A stretch of DNA of 64,000 nucleotides from Bacillus sp. X1(2014) (GTDB lineage Bacteria > Bacillota > Bacilli > Bacillales_B > DSM-18226), in NCBI RefSeq assembly GCF_007678255.1, contig NZ_VEED01000004.1, positions 124,001 through 188,000 of the forward strand, in the 5' to 3' direction. Below, piece by piece: positions 49,205-58,361 of the stretch (positions within the stretch are counted from its first letter, which is position 1; each line of letters opens with the position of its first letter). Both the position numbers and the translations under genes were made by a program. The notes under the pieces are model-generated. The model searched no databases. It was not told where the DNA came from and was given only the letters and a program-made list of their open reading frames with translations.

Positions 49205-51187
49205 GTGAGGCAAATTAAAAGGTCTCTCAGCTTTTTGGTAGGTTTAATACTATTAGCAGTGTCAACAACCGCATATGCAGAAAAACCAGGATTAACGGAA
49301 TTCCCTGAACCTGTTGATTCACAATCCTGGGTCCTGCCCCGCGATATGGCATGGAGCGATTACCGCCCCGTACCTGGAATCGACTGGCAGACATCAGACA
49401 TTGAGCCGGAAAGAGTTATTAAGGGTGCATTAATTATAGTGGACTTCCAAGATAGAGAATTTATTCTAAGCCAGCCCGAAGGATCAGAAATCGCCGGTAA
49501 CCCGATCGGGACTGGAAATATTGCACGCGATCAGATTCCAAAGTTCTGGGAAGACTTCCTCAATAAACCTTCTGCATTAAATAACTATCGAACCGTAAAT
49601 GAATATTGGAGAGAGAATTCGTTCGGAAAATGGAAAATTGAGCTTAAAGCATTCGGTCCCTACAAAATGGATGGGATGGAATATGAATATGGTCTAAATG
49701 AGTTCGGACAGCTAGTAAATATGCCACCGGGATCCACGCCGAGAAATCTAAGGAGTGAAGCTGTTCAAAAAGCCTCAACCGATATCGCTGCATCTGGTGA
49801 AACGTTTGACTTTAGATTTGTCATCCATGCCGGTTATGATGAATCAGGTGTTTGGCAAGAATTAGGCGAAATGAAGTTTCAAAACCAAGATTCCGTAACT
49901 GCACCATTTGGCCCCAATGTTGATGGAATGCCAAACTCTGCCAAAACCCGCTATGTACCATGGACATCCTGGTATGCTGCCAAAAGCATTTGGTCAAGTG
50001 CCGGCGGCGGTACCTCTATTCAAGGTGAAAATGATGGAATGGGTACGTTTGCTCACGAGTTCGGCCATATAATGAGTCTTGGTGATAACTATAATAATCC
50101 ATATGGTACTCCTGTTTCTAGGTCTTACTCTGGACCATGGGAATTAATGAGCCGCGGAAGCTTTAATGGTCCTGGGGGTCCTCACACTCGTTGGATGGTT
50201 CCATCACCTTTAGGTGCATCTGCCCCATCCCATCATATGCTTCGTAATAAAATCAAACAGGGCTTTCTATCAGCGGATCAGTACCTCAGTCTAAACCGGG
50301 ACGAACTTGCAACTACAGGTCCAGTATTCACTGATATTCTAGCCCGTGAGGTACCAGCTGGCAGTGAATTTAATCGTTCTGCGATTCACGGTATTAACAT
50401 TAGTATGGAGGATCTAACACCAGTGAATTCCTTGAATGACGATTGGCGTGCCGATATGCAAAAGGGTGCAAAATGGTACAATAACTACACAGTTGAAGTA
50501 GTTGACCGGGTAGGCTTTGACTCCTTTGTCCCTGATTCAGGTGTCCTTTTAGCCAAAACAAAGAACAGCGAGTCCGCACCAAATATCTGGGTAGTCGATT
50601 CACATAAAGAAGATATTAATCAAGTTGATTTCATGCGGCCGGATGGAAGCGTTGCCAAGATGTCTGTCGGTGATTTCCAACAGCTAGCGGACTCTCTTTT
50701 CAAAGCTGGAACTGGTGATGGTGTTGTTAGTGAATACAAAGATGAAGCTAACCGACTTCACTTTTATATTTTAGGAAAGAAGTATGATAAACAAGGCGCA
50801 CTTTCCTATCGAGTAGCCGTACGAAATATGGATGGCGCTGGTTCGTTTAAACGTGGAGTAACCGCTGCCGTTGGGACGGTGGAAAAAGCTGCACCAGGCA
50901 GGATTGCTGTTTATCATTTCAATGTGACAAACACTGGATCAGCGACCGACCTAATCCGCCTGAATGCCAAAACAGACGCAGGTTGGGAACTAAGGCTCCA
51001 GAATAATGTAATTGAGGTTGAAGCCGGTAGAACCATAACTGTACCTGTTTTCGTCAAAATTCCGTCCGCAAGTAAAACCTCCCCTGAGCCAGTCCCAACA
51101 AGCCTTACTTTCACTAGTACATCAGAGACTGATCCATCTAAAACCGAGACAGTAAGTCGTCGGGTAGGCCCTGGCGGGGTGAAGTAA
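49205..51187 (+). CDS. Secreted zinc metalloprotease (M6/immune-inhibitor-A-like)
   Basis: 660 aa from GTG 49205 (AGGAGG about 9 nt before; a longer frame starts at 49157 without a site). The signal peptide ends at TTAYA-EK. The mature protein has a VIKGALIIVDFQDREF start of the M6-like catalytic fold, an FAHEFGHIMSLGDNY zinc site (HExxH with a following Asp), and GPWELMSRGSF as Met-turn-like segment. A C-terminal beta-sandwich of ~110 residues (AVYHFNVTNTGSATDLIRL) resembles secreted adhesion or PPC-type domains. Substrates are likely extracellular proteins. Confidence 0.88.
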   Translation: MRQIKRSLSFLVGLILLAVSTTAYAEKPGLTEFPEPVDSQSWVLPRDMAWSDYRPVPGIDWQTSDIEPERVIKGALIIVDFQDREFILSQPEGSEIAGNPIGTGNIARDQIPKFWEDFLNKPSALNNYRTVNEYWRENSFGKWKIELKAFGPYKMDGMEYEYGLNEFGQLVNMPPGSTPRNLRSEAVQKASTDIAASGETFDFRFVIHAGYDESGVWQELGEMKFQNQDSVTAPFGPNVDGMPNSAKTRYVPWTSWYAAKSIWSSAGGGTSIQGENDGMGTFAHEFGHIMSLGDNYNNPYGTPVSRSYSGPWELMSRGSFNGPGGPHTRWMVPSPLGASAPSHHMLRNKIKQGFLSADQYLSLNRDELATTGPVFTDILAREVPAGSEFNRSAIHGINISMEDLTPVNSLNDDWRADMQKGAKWYNNYTVEVVDRVGFDSFVPDSGVLLAKTKNSESAPNIWVVDSHKEDINQVDFMRPDGSVAKMSVGDFQQLADSLFKAGTGDGVVSEYKDEANRLHFYILGKKYDKQGALSYRVAVRNMDGAGSFKRGVTAAVGTVEKAAPGRIAVYHFNVTNTGSATDLIRLNAKTDAGWELRLQNNVIEVEAGRTITVPVFVKIPSASKTSPEPVPTSLTFTSTSETDPSKTETVSRRVGPGGVK

Positions 51188-51210
51188 CAAACCTGTTATA
51201 TCTTGTATAG

Positions 51211-51240
51211 AGACTGGGGATCCAGTCTCTATTTTTGCTA
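51211..51240 (+). terminator. Terminator of the protease gene
   Basis: AGAGACTGG and CCAGTCTCT, nine pairs, then ATTTTTG. Confidence 0.85.
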
Positions 51241-51445
51241 GATTGCCATAAATATGCATGCCGGATGACATTTATCCAAAATCCTATTGAAAACGTTTAA
51301 CTACCTTCAAATACTGAAGAGACACTACTTTCCATTTTTAGTGTCTTACTCATTTGAAAAAAATGGGAAAAAATAATGATGGACTATTTTTTGAAGCCTG
51401 TTATAATCCATATATGAAACTAATTTATATTTAAAGGTGGACATT

Positions 51446-51643
51446 ATGGCGAACACTTGTAGATATGTTGTCAACGCACTTGGAAAAGGTGGAGAAACAT
51501 ATTATACGCTTTGTAAAGACAAACAAGAATTACAAAAATGGATTAATACCAATCAAGAAAAACTAATTATGGAAGAATTAAAGATAACGGATAAAAATCA
51601 AACTTTCTTCTCTAAACTTTTTAATCTAAAAAAATTATATTAA
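51446..51643 (+). CDS. Small protein of 65 aa, unknown
   Basis: ATG 51446 follows AAAGGTGG. It starts MANTCRYVVNALGKGGETYY; short beta strands and one helix (KQELQKWINTNQEKLIMEEL) follow, and a basic tail (SKLFNLKKLY). No known family. Two Cys residues are present but no ligand motif. It is followed by a perfect terminator, so it is a real stand-alone gene. Confidence 0.65.
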   Translation: MANTCRYVVNALGKGGETYYTLCKDKQELQKWINTNQEKLIMEELKITDKNQTFFSKLFNLKKLY

Positions 51644-51651
51644 TATTCTTC

Positions 51652-51687
51652 ATGACGCCATTCTTATAGAATGGCGTCATTATTTTT
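51652..51687 (+). terminator. Terminator of the 65-aa gene
   Basis: ATGACGCCATTCT-TAT-AGAATGGCGTCAT, 13 perfect pairs, then TATTTTT. Confidence 0.9.
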
Positions 51688-51766
51688 GTAAAATACTAGA
51701 AACTACCCTATGAAGAGTAATATTGTAAAAGGTGAAATACTATATTTAATTAGGAGGTGTTTATTT

Positions 51767-51970
51767 TTGAGAGGAATAAACAATTTGGCGGAAATGGACA
51801 AACCTGTTTCAAAAAACAATAAGAATGATGTTAGAGTAAATAATAATATCACTTTGAATATAAACCTTGGGGATCCACTAAATTTATTTGCAATTATCGG
51901 AGGCATTTATATTGTAAAGCGATTGGTTAAAAAACGTAATACAAAAAGAAAAAAAATGCAATGGCCTTGA
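51767..51970 (+). CDS. Small protein with one hydrophobic segment, unknown
   Basis: 67 aa from TTG 51767, which follows TAGGAGGTG; the longer frame from 51710 has no site. Polar N-terminus (NLAEMDKPVSKNNKND), a hydrophobic stretch (LNLFAIIGGIYIVK) and a very basic tail (KKRNTKRKKMQWP). Possibly membrane-attached. No family recognised; coding is moderately certain. Confidence 0.5.
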   Translation: MRGINNLAEMDKPVSKNNKNDVRVNNNITLNINLGDPLNLFAIIGGIYIVKRLVKKRNTKRKKMQWP

Positions 51971-52105
51971 AGGTATGCCGTTTTTATCCTTTTTAATTCA
52001 CTCATTCTATTCTCGTTGGCTGGAAAGTCATTTATATATACATGCTTAATAGTTTTGTTTCGAAAATAATACTAATGTGGAAAAATGGTTCCTTATCGAA
52101 TCTTT

Positions 52106-52225
52106 CTACGTTACTCTAATTGATGAAAAAGGACAAATGCGGTTACGTAGACGGGCTCTACGTGACCCTAATCGTGGAAATCGTTCATCTGCAGTCACGT
52201 AACCATTCTCTATGTTATCCTAATC
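52106..52225. repeat. Degenerate 52-bp-spaced repeat in an intergenic gap
   Basis: CTACGTTACTCTAAT (52106), CTACGTGACCCTAAT (52158) and CTATGTTATCCTAAT (52210) are exactly 52 bp apart; related GTTACGTAG and CACGTAACC segments lie between them. The rest of the 51971-52376 gap has no gene. Confidence 0.55.
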
Positions 52226-52233
52226 ATAAAAAG

Positions 52234-52278
52234 AGACAAAAAAGGTCATGTAGGAATTCTACATGATCTTTTTTGTCT
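52234..52278. terminator. Long perfect-type hairpin
   Basis: AGACAAAAAAGNTCATGTAG pairs with CTACATGATCTTTTTTGTCT with one mismatch; it may terminate either direction. Confidence 0.7.
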
Positions 52279-52322
52279 TCACTTCGGAAAATCGTCCACT
52301 CCCGGAGGACATAATTACCCAA

Positions 52323-52350
52323 TTGTCTTTTTGTGGTGCCTGACACCAAT
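52323..52350. repeat. Dispersed motif, copy 1 (TTGTCTTTTTGTGGTGCCTGACACCA type)
   Basis: The same motif, with GTACATG replacing GTGCCTG, occurs at 63802-63830. GGTG and CACC form short arms. Both copies lie just past the stop of a minus-strand gene. Confidence 0.6.
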
Positions 52351-52376
52351 AAATAAAACATCCATATCCATATCCA

Positions 52377-53738
52377 CTACATAACAGCTTTATTGACAAA
52401 TTTCCGTTTTTGGATATAGGTGAGTCTGATGGATAGGGCTATTCCTGCGGCGAGGAGTCCTATGGTTAGACCGAGCCAGTAGCCTCTGGCTCCCAGACTT
52501 GTGTAGTGGGCAAGCAAGTATCCTGCTGGTAGACAGATTAACCAATAAGCGATTAAGGACATAATAAAGGCTAGATTGACATCTTTATAGCCTCTTAAGG
52601 CTGCTTGTGCAGTCGCCTGTATGGCATCACAAATTTGGAAAAACAGCGCAAAGATTAAGAAATTGGCGGTTAAATTAATAACATCTGTTTCATTCGAGTA
52701 AAAACCGGCAACTTGATAGCGGAAAATCACGACAAATAATCCCGTGAAAACGGCAATCAAGATCGCTAGATATATCCCCAACCAACTGTATTGTTTCGCA
52801 TCTTTATAGCGCCGAGCCCCAACCTCATACCCAACAAGGACCGTTTGTGCCGTCGATATACTAATCGGTATCATATACAAAAAGGAAACGATATTTAGTG
52901 CTGATTGATAAGCAGCAATGGTGGTAACATTAAACTTACTTAATAGAATTGTAACTACAGCGAACATACTTGTTTCAAAGAACGTTGAAAGCCCCATCGG
53001 AACACCGATCTTTAATATCTCCTTACATTTATCCCACGAGAATTCTTTGAAATCGGCAAATACCGAGTACGATGAGAATGGTTCTTTGGTTCTGACGATA
53101 AACACAGTCATCACCATAATTCCCCAATAGGTTATCGATGTTGCGTAACCTGCCCCCGCCCCACCAAGCTCAGGAAAGCCTAAGTTTCCAAAAATGAACA
53201 CATAATTTAAAAAGAAATTCAATGGCAACGACAAAAGCATAATAATCATGATGACCCGTGTTTTGCCTAGTGCATAGATAAATGATCGAAGTACATTAAA
53301 AATAAATAATGGCAGGATTCCATAGCTAAGTCCGATTAGATAATGAAAAGCCGTTTCTTGAACACCGGCATTCAAATTCATTTTATCTAAAATAGGGTCT
53401 AACAAAAAGAAGCCAAAGAGGATAACCACTAGCGCAATCAATATGGAGAGATAAATTCCATGCTTTACAACGGATGCGACTTCATTGCTCTTCTTTTCCC
53501 CAAAGCGTTGTGCGGCAATGGGTGAGACAGCAAGGAGAATTCCGCTTATCCCTGTGAAAATAGGACTCCAAATGGAGGAGCCAATCGCCACTCCTGCTAA
53601 CGCTGTAGAGTTGTACTTCCCCGACATAATTGTATTAAAAAACACCATCGAAAACATGCCAAGCTGTGTAATTAAAATCGGAATTAACAAGATACATATT
53701 TGCTTTGTTTTTTCCTTTAAGCTAAAGGTTTGCTTCAT
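52377..53738 (-). CDS. MATE-family multidrug efflux transporter
   Basis: 453 aa with 12 membrane helices in two homologous halves: ILITQLGMFSMVFFNTIMSGKYNSTALAGVAIGSSIW at the start, and LKIGVPMGLSTFFETSMFAVVTILL in the middle. These are the paired pore helices of NorM-type proton- or sodium-driven exporters. GGAGA precedes the ATG. Likely exports cationic drugs or dyes. Substrate range cannot be given. It is monocistronic. Confidence 0.93.
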   Translation of the reverse strand: MKQTFSLKEKTKQICILLIPILITQLGMFSMVFFNTIMSGKYNSTALAGVAIGSSIWSPIFTGISGILLAVSPIAAQRFGEKKSNEVASVVKHGIYLSILIALVVILFGFFLLDPILDKMNLNAGVQETAFHYLIGLSYGILPLFIFNVLRSFIYALGKTRVIMIIMLLSLPLNFFLNYVFIFGNLGFPELGGAGAGYATSITYWGIMVMTVFIVRTKEPFSSYSVFADFKEFSWDKCKEILKIGVPMGLSTFFETSMFAVVTILLSKFNVTTIAAYQSALNIVSFLYMIPISISTAQTVLVGYEVGARRYKDAKQYSWLGIYLAILIAVFTGLFVVIFRYQVAGFYSNETDVINLTANFLIFALFFQICDAIQATAQAALRGYKDVNLAFIMSLIAYWLICLPAGYLLAHYTSLGARGYWLGLTIGLLAAGIALSIRLTYIQKRKFVNKAVM

Positions 53739-53936
53739 AAATAGATTCTCCTTGAAAAATAAAAATCCGAACCTTCATTATACTCTATATTGGATGAATA
53801 TTCCTCATTTAATTTGGAGAGCCATTAAAGAGTCTATGTTTTTTAATAACACATTCGTGGCGGCCCTATTTCTTTAAATAAAATTCGTGTGGTTGTAAAA
53901 AATATGATGGTAAAGCGTAAATTGAGGAGGACTTGT

Positions 53937-54095
53937 ATGCAACAGGATCAACAAGCAAAAGAGAATTTGGGTTCCATTATGCAACCCGAATTTGCAGGAA
54001 CTGATGTACAAAAAGTAAAACAAGAAATTAAAAAAGATGTAAGTGAAGGACAAGGCGCAATGACATCTCGAGAGGCAGGAGCAATGCGCGATTAA
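53937..54095 (+). CDS. Small hydrophilic protein, gamma-SASP-like motif
   Basis: 52 aa from ATG 53937 (AGGAGGAC 7 nt before; longer frame has no site). The segment QPEFAGTDVQKVKQEIKKD resembles the FASETNAQQVKKQ type repeats of gamma small acid-soluble spore proteins but is not the same. The C-terminus is GAMTSREAGAMRD. No Cys or hydrophobic segment. A forespore protein is possible; a firm family call is not. Confidence 0.55.
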   Translation: MQQDQQAKENLGSIMQPEFAGTDVQKVKQEIKKDVSEGQGAMTSREAGAMRD

Positions 54096-54116
54096 AAGAA
54101 ACATATCCTTTTAGCG

Positions 54117-54150
54117 AAAAAAAGGGAATGCCGCAGCAATTCCCTTTTTT
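54117..54150 (+). terminator. Terminator
   Basis: AAAAGGGAAT and ATTCCCTTTT, ten pairs, then T run. Confidence 0.85.
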
Positions 54151-54194
54151 ACAATCAAGCCCCGATATAATTAAATGAAGTCATATTTATTTAT

Positions 54195-55682
54195 TTAATG
54201 ACCAACCACTTTTCCAAGTCCACCCGGCTTGTTGTGAACGGCGAGTTTGTCAATTAGTTTATGGCTTTCAGAATTTAAGCCTATTAAATTTACATTCACT
54301 CCATTTTGATGGTACTTGAAGACGACTTTATCAATTGCCCCCACAGCAGATTCATCCCAAAGATGGGCGTTTGAAAGGTCGAGGTCAATTTCGCTAACGT
54401 TTTCTTTATAATCAAAACTGTTAACAAAGTCCGTTACGGAAGCAAAGAAAAGTTGACCGGAAACCTGATATATTTTTTTAGTCGATCCCTTTGTTGAAAG
54501 ACCTGTCACTTTCATTTTTGAGATCTTGGAAGCAAAGAATATGGCACTTAAGATAATTCCAGCTAAAACCCCTTTGGACAAGTCATGAGTCTCTATTACA
54601 ATTAGAACCGTCACAATCATAACAATGCTATCAGTAATCGGCACCTTTTTAAATGACTTTAAGCAGGACCAATCGAAGGTTCCAATCGATACCATGATCA
54701 TGACACCCACTAGTGCGGCCATCGGAATTTGGATGAGGAATTCTCTTAATGAAACAATCAAGATTAATAAAAACGCACCTGCGACAAAAGTGGATAATCT
54801 CCCCCTTCCGCCGGACCTGACATTTATGCCAGACTGACCGATCATCGCACAGCCAGCCATACCGCCAAAAAATGCGGAAACAATATTGGCAATCCCTTGT
54901 CCAACTGCTTCTTTATTCTTGTCACTCTCTGTATCTGTCAGATCGTCGACAATTGTTGCCGTAAGTAGTGATTCCACTAGTCCAACAATGGCGATTGATA
55001 ATGAATAAGGGAAAATAATCTGTAGTGTTTCAAAGTTAAAAGGAATATCAGGAATCAAAAATACCGGTAGTTGGGATGTTAATTTTCCCATGTCCCCGAC
55101 AGTACGAACATCACTGCCTGAAAAAACAGCAATCGCTGTAATTACGATAATCGCAACTAATGGTGAAGGGACGGCTTTCGTAAAACGGGGTAAAATATAA
55201 ATAATTGCAAGCGAACCTGCAACCATGGCATACATTTGCCAGGATTCCCCGACAAAATGAGGTAATTGTGCCGCAAAAATAAGAATTGCTAGAGCATTAA
55301 CAAAGCCAGTCATGACGGAACGCGGTACAAATTTCATTAACCGCCCCAGCTTTAAAGTCCCCATAATGATTTGGATAACACCCGTTAGAATCGTTGCTGC
55401 CAATAAATATTGCAGCCCATGATCTTTCACTAAATTCACCATTAATAAGGCGGTCGCACCCGTTGCAGCTGATATCATCCCTGGTCTTCCGCCGACAAAC
55501 GCGATGGTTATTGCAATACAAATCGATGCATATAACCCAACCATGGGGTCAACACCAGCAATGATCGAAAATGAAATCGCTTCTGGAACCAGCGCAAGAG
55601 CGACAACAATACCTGCTAATAAATCGCCTTTGGTATTTCCAAACCATGAATATTTAATTTTACTTAGAATCAAACTTTGCAC
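54195..55682 (-). CDS. SulP-family anion permease with STAS domain
   Basis: 495 aa. About twelve membrane helices; [33 protein letters not shown] is the SulP signature in the first helices, and [28 protein letters not shown] is the conserved loop. A short STAS domain (~400-480) follows: [25 protein letters not shown]. These carriers move sulphate, bicarbonate or other anions. The C-terminus ([13 protein letters not shown]) lacks a known extra domain. Substrate unknown. Monocistronic. Confidence 0.92.
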   Translation of the reverse strand: MQSLILSKIKYSWFGNTKGDLLAGIVVALALVPEAISFSIIAGVDPMVGLYASICIAITIAFVGGRPGMISAATGATALLMVNLVKDHGLQYLLAATILTGVIQIIMGTLKLGRLMKFVPRSVMTGFVNALAILIFAAQLPHFVGESWQMYAMVAGSLAIIYILPRFTKAVPSPLVAIIVITAIAVFSGSDVRTVGDMGKLTSQLPVFLIPDIPFNFETLQIIFPYSLSIAIVGLVESLLTATIVDDLTDTESDKNKEAVGQGIANIVSAFFGGMAGCAMIGQSGINVRSGGRGRLSTFVAGAFLLILIVSLREFLIQIPMAALVGVMIMVSIGTFDWSCLKSFKKVPITDSIVMIVTVLIVIETHDLSKGVLAGIILSAIFFASKISKMKVTGLSTKGSTKKIYQVSGQLFFASVTDFVNSFDYKENVSEIDLDLSNAHLWDESAVGAIDKVVFKYHQNGVNVNLIGLNSESHKLIDKLAVHNKPGGLGKVVGH

Positions 55683-55915
55683 CTCTCCCTTTGTTTATCT
55701 GTATTTATTTCTACAGTATTAGCACAACCATTTTCACATACTTGTTTAGATGACTTTCAACTCTCATGAAAGTCGGGTCCGTTGTCAACAGAACATAGTA
55801 TATAGGAATGTGAACAATTTGTGAAATTTGATGAAATCGCTACTATTCAACTCTTCCTACCCTTTTCGCCATTTTCCTTTGTATTTCGTCCCTACTTCAA
55901 AAAAGAAGGAAAATA

Positions 55916-55951
55916 AAAATAGGACCTCCAGAAAGAGAGTCCTATTTTTTT
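55916..55951 (-). terminator. Terminator overlapping the stop codon of the 279-aa gene
   Basis: AAATAGGAC and GTCCTATTT stem with a 12-nt loop; the minus strand continues into TTTATTTTCC, and the stop TAG lies in the stem. Confidence 0.7.
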
Positions 55952-56781
55952 ACGATTTTCGATGGATTATTGACTTTATACAAAACAGGAACATCCACTA
56001 AGAATTCTTCTTCTACATCTTTTCCTTTTCCTAGTTTCTTAGCAGCCACTTTCCCATCAAATTCAAGGGAATCACCGATAGCCAGTTCAAACTTTTTAAG
56101 TGTCTTACTATGGCTGCACCAGGCTAGTCCGATTTCAAGAGGATTTTCCTCTGAGACGATCTGTACATTTTCAAGGACGACCACTTCATCATTTTCTTCA
56201 TTAAATGGATTGTAAACGAGCGCGAATTGTTTGACGCTAGCAGTAAAATGCACCTTATCAACCGGGAGATCAAGTTTAGGAGCCTTTGTTTTCTTCGGTT
56301 TTGGTTCCTTCGCTTTTGCAGGCTGCGATGCTGCCTCCTTTTTAGCTGGTTCTTCGGTCATTGCAGGTGTATCTTCTGTCATGACCTCTGATAGTATATT
56401 TGCTTCAGCTGGAGAACCATCTTTGTCAGGCGTTTCTTTTTCATCAAAAGTTAATAAGCTTTCTTTTCCAAAACTTGATTGCTGCATTTCTTTTAAATAA
56501 GCTGGGTGGATACAGGTAAGATTTCCGTCTTGGAACTCAATCACTAGGGTATTAATGTCTATCGCATTTCCATAAGTTTCGTACCCTTTAATAGTCACCA
56601 TGCGCTGATAATTTCGATCCTTGTACCAGAACTCTTTTTTCGCTTCGCGCGCTGAGGATAATCCCCATTCCTTCAATTTCTCCTTATAATGGTCGTTGTC
56701 ACGAAACGTTTCATAATCACCTTTTGGTGGAATATACTTTGTTAATTCGGAATGCTCCAATTGAGGTCGCTGGATGATCAT
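55942..56781 (-). CDS. Uncharacterised protein with Lys/Ala/Pro-rich linker
   Basis: 279 aa. The first ~105 residues form a basic, aromatic domain (KEFWYKDRNYQRMVTIKGYETYG, LVIEFQDGNLTCIHPAYLKEM). Then comes an acidic stretch, then a low-complexity linker (AKKEAASQPAKAKEPKPKKT). The last ~110 residues are beta-rich (VHFTASVKQFALVYNPFNEENDEVVVLENV). No known family or catalytic motif. The two-domain layout suggests nucleic-acid or protein binding, but this is speculation. It has a solid ribosome site (GGAAGTGG). Confidence 0.65.
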   Translation of the reverse strand: MIIQRPQLEHSELTKYIPPKGDYETFRDNDHYKEKLKEWGLSSAREAKKEFWYKDRNYQRMVTIKGYETYGNAIDINTLVIEFQDGNLTCIHPAYLKEMQQSSFGKESLLTFDEKETPDKDGSPAEANILSEVMTEDTPAMTEEPAKKEAASQPAKAKEPKPKKTKAPKLDLPVDKVHFTASVKQFALVYNPFNEENDEVVVLENVQIVSEENPLEIGLAWCSHSKTLKKFELAIGDSLEFDGKVAAKKLGKGKDVEEEFLVDVPVLYKVNNPSKIVKK

Positions 56782-56889
56782 CCTGCCACTTCCTTCCGTT
56801 ATGTACTTAGCTTCATTATATTTTAAAGTATTACAATAAAAAAGGGAAAAGGGCTGTTCACTCCTTCCCCCATTGTTTTAAAGAAAATA

Positions 56890-56918
56890 AAAAAAGGCCC
56901 TATAAGAGAGCCTTTTCC
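56890..56918 (-). terminator. Terminator of the cold-shock gene
   Basis: AAAAGGC and GCCTTTT arms with a short internal CT/AG pairing; the minus strand continues into TTTTTTTATTTTC. Confidence 0.7.
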
Positions 56919-56938
56919 GTACATTTATGTGGTTTAGA

Positions 56939-57139
56939 TTATGCTTTACGTACGTTAGTAGCTTGTGGTCCACGTTGGCCTTGTTCTACTTCAAACGTAA
57001 CTGATTGACCTTCGTCTAAAGATTTGAAACCTTCGCCTTGGATAGCAGAGAAGTGTACGAATACGTCGTCTCCAGCTTCGCGCTCGATGAATCCAAAACC
57101 TTTTTCTGCATTAAACCATTTAACTTTACCTTGTTCCAT
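56939..57139 (-). CDS. csp: Cold-shock protein CspA/B/C-type
   Basis: 66 aa from ATG 57139, with AGGAGGAT 7 nt before; an upstream in-frame ATG at 57196 would add an unlikely leader. The RNP1-type KGFGFIE and RNP2-type VFVHFSAI motifs are intact, and the length is that of a single cold-shock OB domain. It binds single-stranded RNA and DNA as an RNA chaperone and antiterminator. A ~120-nt leader, with a GTGTGC-TGT-GCACAC hairpin (57158-57172) just before the ribosome site, is typical for csp genes. Confidence 0.95.
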   Translation of the reverse strand: MEQGKVKWFNAEKGFGFIEREAGDDVFVHFSAIQGEGFKSLDEGQSVTFEVEQGQRGPQATNVRKA

Positions 57140-57157
57140 TTGTTGTATCCTCCTGCT

Positions 57158-57290
57158 GTGTGCTGTGCACACAATAAAATTACTACCCTTGTTCAAATCT
57201 TCCAGACAAAAAGCAGTTACGCCTTTTATTCCTTACCGACAAACAAAAATAATTCTCTCTAACTATAACAGAAGCTTATCTACAATGCAA
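57158..57290 (-). promoter_or_regulatory. Promoter and leader of the cold-shock gene
   Basis: On the minus strand TTGCAT (57290-57285), 17-bp spacer, TATAGT (57267-57262); then a leader of about 115 nt with a perfect 6-bp hairpin GTGTGC/GCACAC at 57158-57172 near the ribosome site. The rest of 57291-57577 is A/T-rich promoter region for tgl. Confidence 0.6.
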
Positions 57291-57577
57291 ATGCATTCAA
57301 GGAATTTATTATTTATTTTGTAAAATATTGTAGGTAATCTGCCCTAGTCCTTTTTCCTTGTGGTGCCATAAATTTGAATTTAACTCTAAATTTTCATAGA
57401 AAAATCAGCCATATAAATTATTTTAAAATAGTAAAATGACGAAGACATGCTTACATACAAAAATTTTTTGAAAAAATACATCCAAACTAAATCAATTGTT
57501 CTGATTGTTGTAAACATTAGTGTGGTAGTTTCATACTTTTTATAAGGAGTTGTTGTTTAAGGAAAGCAGGTGAATAG

Positions 57578-58312
57578 ATGATTAAAATTAATCAGCAAAC
57601 CGTTCACGTGGACGATCTCAGTGACATCCTTACAACTAAAGAACAGAAAGACATCATTACTAAAATGGACAAATCAAATGAAATATTTCAGTACCAGTCT
57701 ATAAGCCAATTGAAATTTGAACTGTTGTATAGAACAAATACGCTTAAAGCTGCACGAGACCTTAATAATAGTAAGGTACAGTTTACGACTTTTGAGTATG
57801 CCTTTTGCAATAAAAAGTATTGGACTCGTTTAAGTAATGGCGGTTTCCTCATAAAGCCAAATGTAAGACCCTCAGAGGCCATTCTTGATGTCTTAAAGAA
57901 TGGAAAGCTTTATGCGTTTGATTGTTCAACAGGAATTGCGATTGTCTTATATCTTGCTGCCCTTTATACCATTGGAAGCAGAAAATTTGATCTTCTTTTT
58001 AATGGGCTTCTCTTATTTGATTGGCAATTTGATAACGATTTAAGGCTTACTCAAAAATATGGGGATGATTTCATACCCGGTGACATCGTGCATTTTAATA
58101 ATCCAGACGTCAATCCCAATGAATCCCATTGGCGTGCCGAAAATGTGATTTTTATGGCTGATGACCAATTTTACGGCCATGGCGTCGGTATTAAAAAGGC
58201 TGACACCATTATTTCCTTCCTAAATAAAAAAAGAAATCCCAACGCAAGGATCCCTGCCTATCTCATGAACCTTATTACCAGACCCGTTTTGTCTAACATT
58301 TATCAATCATAA
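57578..58312 (+). CDS. tgl: Protein-glutamine gamma-glutamyltransferase (spore-coat transglutaminase)
   Basis: 244 aa, matching the length of B. subtilis Tgl. The active-site Cys116 lies in FDCSTGIAIV; further conserved blocks are GNFQYQSI-like helix (EIFQYQSISQLKFEL), TTFEYAFCNKKYW and the His/Asp region NESHWRAENVIFM. Tgl cross-links spore coat proteins by glutamyl-lysine bonds and is made late in sporulation. A CATACTTT sequence 45 bp before the start may be a sporulation-sigma -10 element, but this is uncertain. The gene supports an endospore-forming host. Confidence 0.95.
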   Translation: MIKINQQTVHVDDLSDILTTKEQKDIITKMDKSNEIFQYQSISQLKFELLYRTNTLKAARDLNNSKVQFTTFEYAFCNKKYWTRLSNGGFLIKPNVRPSEAILDVLKNGKLYAFDCSTGIAIVLYLAALYTIGSRKFDLLFNGLLLFDWQFDNDLRLTQKYGDDFIPGDIVHFNNPDVNPNESHWRAENVIFMADDQFYGHGVGIKKADTIISFLNKKRNPNARIPAYLMNLITRPVLSNIYQS

Positions 58313-58314
58313 TT

Positions 58315-58345
58315 AGACCGCTGCCAATAAAGCAGCGGTCTGTTA
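58315..58345. terminator. Terminator between convergent genes
   Basis: AGACCGCTGC and GCAGCGGTCT, ten perfect pairs with a 7-nt loop, then GTTATTT. Confidence 0.85.
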
Positions 58346-58361
58346 TTTGAACGAAAATTTG

